Position numbers and translations under genes: made by a program. Source: an uncultured Planctomycetaceae bacterium (GTDB lineage Bacteria > Planctomycetota > Planctomycetia > Pirellulales > Pirellulaceae). Taken from it: a DNA stretch of 11,899 nucleotides. Below are positions 1 through 6,023 of the stretch, in pieces. The stretch is from NCBI GenBank assembly GCA_903927685.1, contig CAIYOB010000525.1, positions 1 to 11,899 of the forward strand, written 5' to 3'. Numbering within the stretch: position 1 is the first letter of the stretch; every line of letters starts with the position of its first letter. The notes under the pieces are model-generated. The model was not told where the DNA came from and did not search any database. It was given only the letters and a program-made list of their open reading frames with translations.

Positions 1-114
1 CTCCAGTTTCAGCAGCACCGTGGCATGCTCGACCGGAATCAGTTTTCCCAGCTTAACCAAGGGCGTATTAAACGTGGTATCGACGATGTTGGCGTAGGTC
101 GTCGCATGGGGCAT
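1..114 (-). CDS. cysK: Cysteine synthase, N-terminal part (runs off left edge)
   Basis: This is the first 38 codons of a PLP-dependent cysteine synthase (O-acetylserine + sulfide to cysteine + acetate), cut by the window edge. The start at 114 is fixed by an AGGAGA ribosome site at 123-128, 8 nt upstream. The peptide has the family opening (NIVDT..NTPLVKL, then a strand ending LLKLE, where relatives continue FFNP and the PLP lysine). The usual TIGNTPL motif reads TTFNTPL here, so Ile-Gly is replaced by Thr-Phe. The sequence differs clearly from the complete cysK at 1972-2931 ([12 protein letters not shown]), so this is a paralogue and not a recent copy. It points away from the encapsulin operon. 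The PLP lysine and active-site loops lie outside the window, so activity cannot be judged. Cystathionine beta-synthase-like enzymes share this fold and are an alternative. Confidence 0.85.
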   Translation of the reverse strand, partial: MPHATTYANIVDTTFNTPLVKLGKLIPVEHATVLLKLE

Positions 115-409
115 GGGGCAAATCTCCTGGAGGTAATGCGCAGCGCAACTTAGCACGCTGCTGGGGACGAGGATCCGTTAGGCCAAAATCTCTGGGCGAC
201 GTGCATGGCGATTCGATCTGTCGGTTTGGGCTTTGCACACGACGGACGTCACGACAGCAACTTCCGTACCTGATTCCGCCGTCAATTCCAGGGCCATGAA
301 ATCGGCCGCAGGGACAGACTTCGCTGGAGAGAACCGAGCATGAATCACGGCTACCCGTGAATCTTGCTGGGACATCCAGCAATAGTCATGGCGTTAGCAT
401 CCAGGAACC

Positions 410-751
410 TCAACTGGTGAAACTCGTGGGCAGCGGGCCCCGGAAGCGATAGCCCTGTCCACGAACCGTCTCGATGTAGCTGGCTGCGGAGCCAAGTTTC
501 TTGCGCAAACTGACAATCTGGACGTCCACCGCCCTCTCGCTGACCGCATAATCCCCGACATTGATGCCCTCGAGGATTTCCGCCCTGGTGAAGATTCGGT
601 TTGGCGCGTTGGCGAGAAGCTGCAGGACGCGGAATTCCGTGACTCGCAACACTACCGGTTGGCCCGCGATCAAGACCCGCCGATTCCCAGTGTCAAACAC
701 GAAAGCAACCTCCCACCGCTCTGCTTGTTCCAAATCCGAACTTCGGCGCAT
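410..751 (-). CDS. OmpR/PhoB-type winged-helix DNA-binding protein without receiver domain (possible remnant)
   Basis: About 113 residues that are almost entirely a C-terminal transcriptional-regulator domain of the OmpR/PhoB class. Visible parts are the LRVTEFRVLQLLA helix (about 35-47), FTRAEIL (about 54-60), the recognition helix SERAVDVQIVSLRKKLG (71-87) and the wing strand IETVRGQGYRF (93-103). Full response regulators carry a receiver of about 120 residues with a phospho-accepting Asp upstream. I see no receiver in any minus-strand frame between 752 and 1150. The frame stays open to 1150, but its upstream residues (rich in Arg, His, Pro, Cys) do not look like real protein. I chose the ATG at 751, with a weak GGTGGA upstream, because it precedes recognisable sequence. 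It is either a standalone winged-helix regulator or, more likely, the 3' remnant of a response regulator. Its target cannot be told from the sequence. Confidence 0.7.
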   Translation of the reverse strand: MRRSSDLEQAERWEVAFVFDTGNRRVLIAGQPVVLRVTEFRVLQLLANAPNRIFTRAEILEGINVGDYAVSERAVDVQIVSLRKKLGSAASYIETVRGQGYRFRGPLPTSFTS

Positions 752-1119
752 GGGTAGATTCCACCGAGTGGGTTGAACGGCAAATCCGTGCGTATTGGGC
801 ACCGCGACAGCGTCGTAAGCAGGGAGAACCGGTCTCCCGTGCGGCATTGGACGTTTAGGTCGGGACGTGCGAAATGAAAGTGCAACTCGTATGCCGCAAT
901 GCCTGTCCGGGTTGAAGACGCCCAGATGTCGAGTACACCTTGGATTGCACAGAATGTCATCCAATTTACACATTCCGCATTTCTGGGCACGCCTATTGCT
1001 GACGTAAGGAGACGCGTCGACATCGGTGAATTCGCGGCTTCTTGGGCTGTGGCAAACGTGATTGGCCATTCTCTTGAATGCATGCAAGGCGGGACGAGAG
1101 TGATTGAAAAGGGAGAGGT
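752..1119. other. Gene-free stretch between winged-helix domain and YezD-like gene
   Basis: About 370 bp where I find no convincing protein in either direction. Frames are open on both strands, but their translations show no family motif or natural composition. It holds a 6-bp perfect inverted repeat, GAATGT (952-957) and ACATTC (970-975), with a 12-nt AT-rich spacer. This could be an operator or chance. The region may be the decayed 5' part of the regulator at 410-751 together with the promoter region of the gene at 1120. Confidence 0.4.
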
Positions 1120-1347
1120 ATGTCGTATGCGAGAACCGCCACCTGTGCACCGGAGGAGGGGCAGAATGAGCCGCCGGAAGACGACCAGTCCAATGAACAC
1201 GAACTCAGTCACGTGCGTGATGCGCTTCGTGGCTTGAGATTCGGTACCGTGACCCTGATCGTCCAGGATGGCGTCGTCGTGCAAATCGACCGCACCGAGA
1301 AGCGACGCATCCGATCGGGGAAGGCACCGCCTGAGAGATATAAGTGA
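1120..1347 (+). CDS. DUF2292 / YezD-type small protein
   Basis: A 75-residue protein. Residues about 30-63 match the small DUF2292 (YezD) family: a helix (HVRDALRGL) followed by RFGTVTLIVQDGVVVQIDRTEKRR, the family's pattern of a short helix and a beta-hairpin with a conserved QDG turn and an IERTEK-like end. The first 28 or so residues are hydrophilic and acidic (PEEGQNEPPEDDQSNEHE) and probably disordered; relatives are usually nearer 60 residues and lack this. Purine-rich AAAAGGGAGAGG lies just before the ATG and decides the start. The biochemical role of the family is unknown to me. I recall relatives sitting near sulfate and cysteine assimilation genes, which fits cysK and the encapsulin operon downstream, but that is memory and not evidence from this sequence. 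Confidence 0.78.
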   Translation: MSYARTATCAPEEGQNEPPEDDQSNEHELSHVRDALRGLRFGTVTLIVQDGVVVQIDRTEKRRIRSGKAPPERYK

Positions 1348-1971
1348 CAAGAGACAATCGGTGACGATCCTGTCGGCCGTCCCCTGAATGCCCGACGTGT
1401 ACCGCCGTGCGTGAGCAAATTAAGGTTCGCAACCCGTGATCATTCCCGATGTCCCCAGCAGATGTAACGGAGATGCCATGAAATGTGCTAGTCTCGCAGT
1501 CGTCGGCACGCGTCGGACAGCAAACTTGCTGGCCTGGTTCAAGACGCGCCGCTTGCGTGGTCCGTCGGCTGGTGCCAGCAAATGTTAAAACGCGGTCCGC
1601 GGTTCTTGACTCTGCCGCCTGCAAGTTCTACGTTAGCCCTCGCGTCATCCATAGCGCCGAGGGCAGGCAGCACCAGGCGGGACAAGCCTATCGGCCAAGC
1701 CACTGACCGGAATTCCCGGATGTCGCACAGGTTAGAGTGATGGATGCTGAGATGCGGATTGCCCGTGCTGGCGGACTCCTCGCATGTGGTTCGGTCGATT
1801 TCCTGAACTGCCTCTCGGCTTCAGCCTCGGTTCACCGGTCGCGTTTAAGATATCGTCTCGAGGCCGCTTGCACCCGCCAAGTGCCTCCGCTTCACTGGGT
1901 GCGGTTTCCGCGACGCGGAGAGGTGATTTCTGAGTTAGGTTTCCCGTTCCACGTACAGGAGGGCTTTCCCG
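1348..1971. other. Gene-free leader region upstream of cysK
   Basis: About 620 bp with no convincing gene. Frames on both strands translate to low-complexity or motif-free sequence. It probably carries the promoter and 5' leader of the cysK-encapsulin operon. Visible elements are a CGCGGTCCGCG palindrome (1591-1601), a sigma70-like promoter candidate (1606-1634), and a short GCGGTTTCCGC hairpin (1901-1911) inside GC-rich sequence just upstream of cysK. I do not recognise a T-box, SAM riboswitch or other known sulfur riboswitch core, but a structure search would be needed to exclude one. Confidence 0.4.
1606..1634 (+). promoter_or_regulatory. Candidate sigma70-like promoter
   Basis: TTGACT (1606-1611), a 17-nt spacer, then TACGTT (1629-1634). 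The -35 match is 5/6 with ideal spacing, but the -10 match is only 3/6. It is oriented towards cysK, about 340 nt upstream, and would give a long leader. In GC-rich DNA such a match can arise by chance. Confidence 0.22.
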
Positions 1972-2931
1972 ATGGCCGCCAAGTTGGCACCCGGCATTCA
2001 TGCAGACATCACCCAGTGCATCGGCCATACGCCGCTGGTCCGACTCAACCGGATCGTCGGCAGTGCGGGGGCCACGCTTGCGGCGAAGTTGGAGAACTTC
2101 AATCCGCTGTGGAGCGTCAAGGACCGCATCGGCCGAGCCATGATCGATGCCGCCGAGCGGGAAGGGAAGATCCAGCCGGACACCATCATCATCGAACCCA
2201 CCAGCGGCAATACGGGCATTGCCTTGGCGTATGTCTGCGCAGCCCGGGGCTATCGGCTGCAGGTGACGATGCCGGAGAGCATGAGCCTGGAGCGGCGGCG
2301 ATTGCTCAAGGCGTTGGGCGCGGAACTGATCCTCACTCCCGCCGCGGAAGGCATGGCGGGGGCCGTGCGGCGGGCGGAGGAATTGGCTCTGAGCGACAAG
2401 CGATACTACATCCCGCAGCAGTTCAAGAACCCCGCCAACCCGGAGATCCACCGCAAGACCACGGCCGAAGAGATCTGGCGGGATACGGCGGGCCAGGTCG
2501 ATATTTTCGTGGCCGGCGTCGGCACCGGAGGAACGATCACGGGGGTCGGCGAGGTGCTCAAATCGCGCAAGCCCAAGGTCCAGATCGTGGCGGTCGAGCC
2601 GGCGGTCAGCCCGGTGCTCACCCAGCAGCGTGCCGGGCAGCCGCTGAAGCCGGGCAAGCACATGATTCAGGGGATCGGTGCGGGGTTCATCCCCAGCATC
2701 CTAAATCTGCAGGTGATCGACGAAGTCATTCCCGTTTCCGATGACGACGCCTTTGAAACCTCGCGACAGCTCGCACGCCAAGAGGGCCTCATGTGCGGCA
2801 TCAGTTGCGGAGCGGCGGCCTGGGCGGCGCTGCACATCGCCCAGCGAGCCGAGAACCGCGGAAAGCTGATCGTCGTCGTGCTGCCGGACCTGGGAGAACG
2901 CTACCTGTCCACCAAGTTGTTCGCGGAGTAA
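1972..2931 (+). CDS. cysK: Cysteine synthase (O-acetylserine sulfhydrylase)
   Basis: A complete 319-residue PLP enzyme of fold type II, normal length for the family, that makes cysteine from O-acetylserine and sulfide in the cytosol. Motifs in order are IGHTPLVRL (17-25), NPLWSVKDR with the Schiff-base lysine at 50, PTSGNTG (76-82) binding the substrate carboxylate, QQFKNPANP (149-157), the PLP-phosphate loop GTGGTITG (184-191), and GISCGAA (276-282) near the pyridine nitrogen, where many relatives have GISSGAA. It ends [11 protein letters not shown], the usual C-terminus. The start follows AGGAGGG (1957-1963) by 8 nt. It is the first gene of a co-directional run and lies 37 nt before the first encapsulin gene, so co-transcription is likely. 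In this context it supplies the cysteine used by the desulfurase cargo. An alternative sulfur or acetyl donor, such as phosphoserine, cannot be excluded by eye. Confidence 0.96.
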   Translation: MAAKLAPGIHADITQCIGHTPLVRLNRIVGSAGATLAAKLENFNPLWSVKDRIGRAMIDAAEREGKIQPDTIIIEPTSGNTGIALAYVCAARGYRLQVTMPESMSLERRRLLKALGAELILTPAAEGMAGAVRRAEELALSDKRYYIPQQFKNPANPEIHRKTTAEEIWRDTAGQVDIFVAGVGTGGTITGVGEVLKSRKPKVQIVAVEPAVSPVLTQQRAGQPLKPGKHMIQGIGAGFIPSILNLQVIDEVIPVSDDDAFETSRQLARQEGLMCGISCGAAAWAALHIAQRAENRGKLIVVVLPDLGERYLSTKLFAE

Positions 2932-2968
2932 GGCCACGCACCCTCGACCCCAACCACAGGATTCGAAC

Positions 2969-4426
2969 ATGTCCGACAGTCTACTGCAGCGAAGCGTCAC
3001 CACCGCAGTCGCCAGAAACTTGGCGAGTACGACGAAAACCACGCCCCAGATGATGTCGATCACCCCGCGCTGGCTCTTGAGCCAGTTGCCGTGGGTGCAG
3101 GTGAACGGCGGCATCTACCGCGTCAATCGCACCAAGGTCGAGTTGCCCAAGGCCGAGCGGATCGCGGTCGATATCTCCGACGACGGGGCTCCCTTCTCGC
3201 CGGAGGCGCTCCGTAGCGTGCCCTTGTTCTCGCGGTTGCCGGAGACGATCGTCGCGCGCATGGCCAACCGTTTCAAGACGGAAGAAGTGTCGTTGGGCAA
3301 CGAGCTGATGATCGAGGGCAAGGACTTGAGCAAGTTCTTTATCATCGCCCACGGACAGGTCGAGGTGCTGAGCAAGGGCGCCCACGGCAGCGACCTGCGG
3401 ATCGCCCTGCTGACCGAGGGCGAGTACTTCGGCGAGACCGACGTGGTGTCGGGCAAGCCCTCGGATGTGACCGTCCGCACCATCACACCCTGTGTGCTGT
3501 TGACCTTGTCGCGAAAGGATCTGGATGCGGTGCTCGGGGAACAGTCCGGCTGGAAAGGCGAGTTCCAGCGCGCCATCGACGAACATGTGGAGTTGCAGTC
3601 GACGGTCAATCGGTACGGGGAACGGAATATCGATCTGGTGTCGGGTTTTGCCGAGAACGTCGAGATCCCCGAGACCTTTGTCGACTATTCCGCCGATCCG
3701 CGCGAATACCCGCTGTCCTCCGTCCAGACCGTCGTTCGCGTCCACACGCGGGTTTCGGACCTGTACAACGACCCGTACGATCAGCTGCAACAGCAGATGC
3801 GTCTGACCATCGAGGGGATCAAGGAGCGGCAGGAATGGGAGCTGGTCAACAGCCAGCGGTTCGGCCTGGTCCATTCGGCGGATCCGGCGATGCGGATCAG
3901 CACCCGCTACGGGGCGCCGACGCCCGACGACTTGGATGAATTGCTGGCGCTGGTCTGGAAGAAACCCGCCTTCTTCCTGGCGCACCCCAAGGCGATCGCC
4001 GCCTTTGCCCGCGAATGTACGTGGCGCGGCGTGCCGCCGCCGACGGCGAACCTGTCGGGCACATCCGTCATCACGTGGCGCGGTGTGCCGCTGATCCCCT
4101 GCGACAAGCTGGAGATCGAGAGCCGTTACCAGTCGAACCGCTGGCTGGGCACAACGCGGATCCTGCTGCTGCGGGTGGGCGAGGCGGATCAGGGGGTCGT
4201 CGGCCTGCACCAGACCGGCATTCCAGGCGAGATTATGCCCAGCCTGTCCGCGCGGCTGATGGGACTGGACAGCCTCGGAGTCGCCTCGTATCTGCTGACG
4301 CTGTATTTCTCCTGCGCCGTGCTGACCGATGACGCCCTGGGCGTGCTGGAGAATGTCGAGGTCGGTTACTACCACGATTATCAACACCGGGGAACCGGTG
4401 GCTTTGACGACGGTCTGGGAATCTGA
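2969..4426 (+). CDS. Family 2B encapsulin shell protein, copy 1 (HK97 fold with inserted CNB domain)
   Basis: A 485-residue major shell protein expected to self-assemble into an icosahedral nanocompartment. The N-terminal arm (1-40) is followed by an E-loop-like strand (WVQVNGGIYRVNRTKVE, 42-58). A cyclic-nucleotide-binding-like domain is then inserted at about 80-190 (LFSRLPETIVARMANRF, FFIIAHGQVEVLS, GEYFGE at 151-156). The HK97-type core resumes at about 205, with ERQEWELVNSQRFGL (286-300), GAPTPDDLDELLALVW (315-330) and the closing hydrophobic segment GVASYLLTLYFSCAV (437-451). The core resembles SrpI-type family 2 encapsulins, and the insertion marks subfamily 2B. In canonical CNB domains the phosphate cassette has an Arg (PRAATV); here it reads PSDVTV (164-169), so normal cAMP binding is doubtful. 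It is about 89% identical by hand count to the next gene but has a unique tail (about 475-485, GTGGFDDGLGI). A weak ACAGGA precedes the ATG; the start is confirmed by alignment with copy 2. Confidence 0.94.
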   Translation: MSDSLLQRSVTTAVARNLASTTKTTPQMMSITPRWLLSQLPWVQVNGGIYRVNRTKVELPKAERIAVDISDDGAPFSPEALRSVPLFSRLPETIVARMANRFKTEEVSLGNELMIEGKDLSKFFIIAHGQVEVLSKGAHGSDLRIALLTEGEYFGETDVVSGKPSDVTVRTITPCVLLTLSRKDLDAVLGEQSGWKGEFQRAIDEHVELQSTVNRYGERNIDLVSGFAENVEIPETFVDYSADPREYPLSSVQTVVRVHTRVSDLYNDPYDQLQQQMRLTIEGIKERQEWELVNSQRFGLVHSADPAMRISTRYGAPTPDDLDELLALVWKKPAFFLAHPKAIAAFARECTWRGVPPPTANLSGTSVITWRGVPLIPCDKLEIESRYQSNRWLGTTRILLLRVGEADQGVVGLHQTGIPGEIMPSLSARLMGLDSLGVASYLLTLYFSCAVLTDDALGVLENVEVGYYHDYQHRGTGGFDDGLGI

Positions 4427-4440
4427 AGCTGAGCGGACCC

Positions 4441-4521
4441 GTGGGACAGGCTTGCAGCCTGTCAAGGAAGACTCTGACGCAGGATGCCTGCGCTGCCTGA
4501 CAGGCAGGATGCCTGTCCCAC
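4441..4521. repeat. Palindromic REP/REPIN-like element between the two encapsulin genes
   Basis: Two 23-bp arms in inverted orientation, 4441-4463 (GTGGGACAGGC...) and 4499-4521 (...GCCTGTCCCAC), match at 20 of 23 positions and are separated by 35 bp. Each arm is itself palindromic: GACAGGC, a 5-nt loop, GCCTGTC at 4445-4463 and again at 4499-4517. A 12-bp word, GCAGGATGCCTG, occurs at 4479-4490 and 4504-4515. This paired-palindrome build is that of a REPIN (two inverted REP units). I recall similar GTGGGACAGGC...GCCTGTCCCAC repeats scattered in planctomycete genomes, which needs a genome search. In the mRNA it would form hairpins between the two shell cistrons and could influence transcript ends, stability or the copy 1 to copy 2 ratio. 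There is no T-run, so it is not a classic terminator. Confidence 0.82.
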
Positions 4522-4546
4522 TTTCACCAGAAAGGCCAGGGAAAAC

Positions 4547-5986
4547 ATGTCGGACAGTCTCTTGCAGAGAAGCGTGACCACCGCGGTCGCCAGGAACCTG
4601 GCGGACACGACGAAGACCGCGCCGAAAATGATGTCGATCACCCCGCGTTGGCTGCTGAGCCTGCTGCCGTGGGTGCAAGTGAACGGGGGCATCTACCGCG
4701 TCAACCGCACCAAGGTGGAGTTGCCCAAGGCCGAACGGATTGCGGTCGACGCATCCGGCAACGGCATCTCCTTTCCGGCCGAGTCGCTGCGCAGCGTGCC
4801 GCTGTTCTCGCGTTTGCCGGAGACGATCGTGGCCCGCATGGCCAACCGCTTCAAGACGGAAGAAGTCTCGTTGGGGAACAAGCTGATCGTCGAAGGCAAA
4901 GACCTGAGCAAGTTCTTCATCATCGCCCAAGGGCAGGTCGAGGTATTGAGCAAGGGCGCCCACGGCAGCGACCTGCGGATCGCCCTGCTGACCGAGGGCG
5001 AGTACTTTGGCGAGACCGATCTGGTGTCAGGCAAGCCGTCGGACGTGACGGTCCGTACGATTACGCCCTGCATCTTGTTGACCTTGTCGCGCAAGGATCT
5101 GGACGCCGTCCTCGGCGAACAGCCGAACTTGAAGGAGGGATTCAAGAAAGCCATCGATGAACACCTGGAGTTGCAGTCCACGGTCAACCGCTACGGGGAA
5201 CGCAATATCGACCTGGTCTCGGGTTTTGCCGAGAACGTCGAGATTCCCGAAACGTTCGTCGACTATTCCGCGAGCCCCCGCGAGCACACGCTCTCGGCGG
5301 TGCAGACAGTCGTCCGCGTGCATACCCGCGTTTCGGACCTGTATAACGATCCTTACGACCAGTTGCATGAGCAGATGCGGCTGACCATCGAGGGCATCAA
5401 GGAGCGGCAGGAATGGGAGCTGATCAACAGCAAGCGGTTCGGCTTGGCCCACTCGGTCGACCCGGCAATGCGGATCAGTACCCGCTACGGCGCTCCCACG
5501 CCTGACGACCTGGACGAGCTGCTCGCGCTGGTCTGGAAGAAACCGGCGTTTTTCCTGGCACACCCCAAGGCGATCGCCGCCGTCGGGCGCGAGTGCACGT
5601 GGCGCGGCGTGCCACCGCCCACGATCAACCTGTTCGGCACGCCCGTGCTCACTTGGCGCGGAGTGCCCCTGATCCCGTGCGACAAGCTGGAGATCAAGGG
5701 CCGCTACCAGTCGAATCAGTGGTACGGCACGACCAGCATCCTGTTGGTCCGCGTGGGCGAGGCCGATCAGGGCGTCGTGGGCCTGCACCAAGCGGGGATC
5801 CCCGGCGAAATCATGCCCAGCCTTTCCGCCCGCCTGATGGGGCTGGACAGCCTCGGAGTCGCTTCGTACCTGCTGACCTTGTATTTCTCCTGCGCCGTGC
5901 TGACCGACGATGCCCTCGGCGTCTTGGAAAACGTCGAGGTCGGTTACTACCACGACTACGAGCACCGGAAACAGACCCCCAAGTAA
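4547..5986 (+). CDS. Family 2B encapsulin shell protein, copy 2 (HK97 fold with inserted CNB domain)
   Basis: A 479-residue paralogue of copy 1 with the same layout: N-terminal arm, E-loop-like strand, inserted CNB domain (about 80-190, GEYFGE then PSDVTV, again without the canonical Arg), and HK97-type core. I count about 50 substitutions over about 475 aligned residues. They cluster at the CNB entry (69-80), the CNB exit (193-201) and a C-terminal surface-like stretch (359-401), while the core is almost unchanged. The tail is short (HRKQTPK). The frame stays open upstream to 4484, but those 21 codons run through the palindromic element; the start at 4547 matches copy 1 exactly (MSDSLLQRSVTT) and has CCAGGG a few bases upstream. 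It lies 37 nt before the desulfurase gene. The two proteins could co-assemble into mixed shells or form separate shells; the sequence cannot decide. Confidence 0.95.
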   Translation: MSDSLLQRSVTTAVARNLADTTKTAPKMMSITPRWLLSLLPWVQVNGGIYRVNRTKVELPKAERIAVDASGNGISFPAESLRSVPLFSRLPETIVARMANRFKTEEVSLGNKLIVEGKDLSKFFIIAQGQVEVLSKGAHGSDLRIALLTEGEYFGETDLVSGKPSDVTVRTITPCILLTLSRKDLDAVLGEQPNLKEGFKKAIDEHLELQSTVNRYGERNIDLVSGFAENVEIPETFVDYSASPREHTLSAVQTVVRVHTRVSDLYNDPYDQLHEQMRLTIEGIKERQEWELINSKRFGLAHSVDPAMRISTRYGAPTPDDLDELLALVWKKPAFFLAHPKAIAAVGRECTWRGVPPPTINLFGTPVLTWRGVPLIPCDKLEIKGRYQSNQWYGTTSILLVRVGEADQGVVGLHQAGIPGEIMPSLSARLMGLDSLGVASYLLTLYFSCAVLTDDALGVLENVEVGYYHDYEHRKQTPK

Positions 5987-6003
5987 CGCCGCGTAACGCC
6001 GCG
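5984..6003 (+). repeat. Tandem 10-bp repeat at end of encapsulin copy 2
   Basis: TAACGCCGCG occurs twice head to tail (5984-5993 and 5994-6003). The first unit contains the stop codon of encapsulin copy 2, and the second places another TAA downstream. It looks like a small slippage duplication, with no function evident. Confidence 0.7.
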
Positions 6004-6023
6004 GAAAACAGCAGGCACGACGT

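Noticed and set aside
178..375. 65-residue minus-strand frame between the left-edge cysK and the winged-helix gene
   Set aside because: Acceptable composition but no recognisable family and no clear ribosome site, so not supportable as a gene.
1737..2744. 335-codon + frame overlapping cysK
   Set aside because: Out-of-frame shadow of cysK, with Gly/Arg/His-rich translation and no motif.
4441..4521. CRISPR or rho-independent terminator reading of the palindromic element
   Set aside because: Only two inverted arms with no regular spacers (not CRISPR), and no T-run after the hairpins (not a classic terminator).
4484..4546. Longer N-terminus for encapsulin copy 2
   Set aside because: These 21 codons translate the palindromic element, and copy 1 starts at the equivalent of 4547.
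2981..4963. 660-codon open frame on the minus strand across the encapsulin genes
   Set aside because: It is the antisense shadow of two GC-rich paralogous genes. Its two halves repeat only because the + strand genes repeat, and it shows no family motif.
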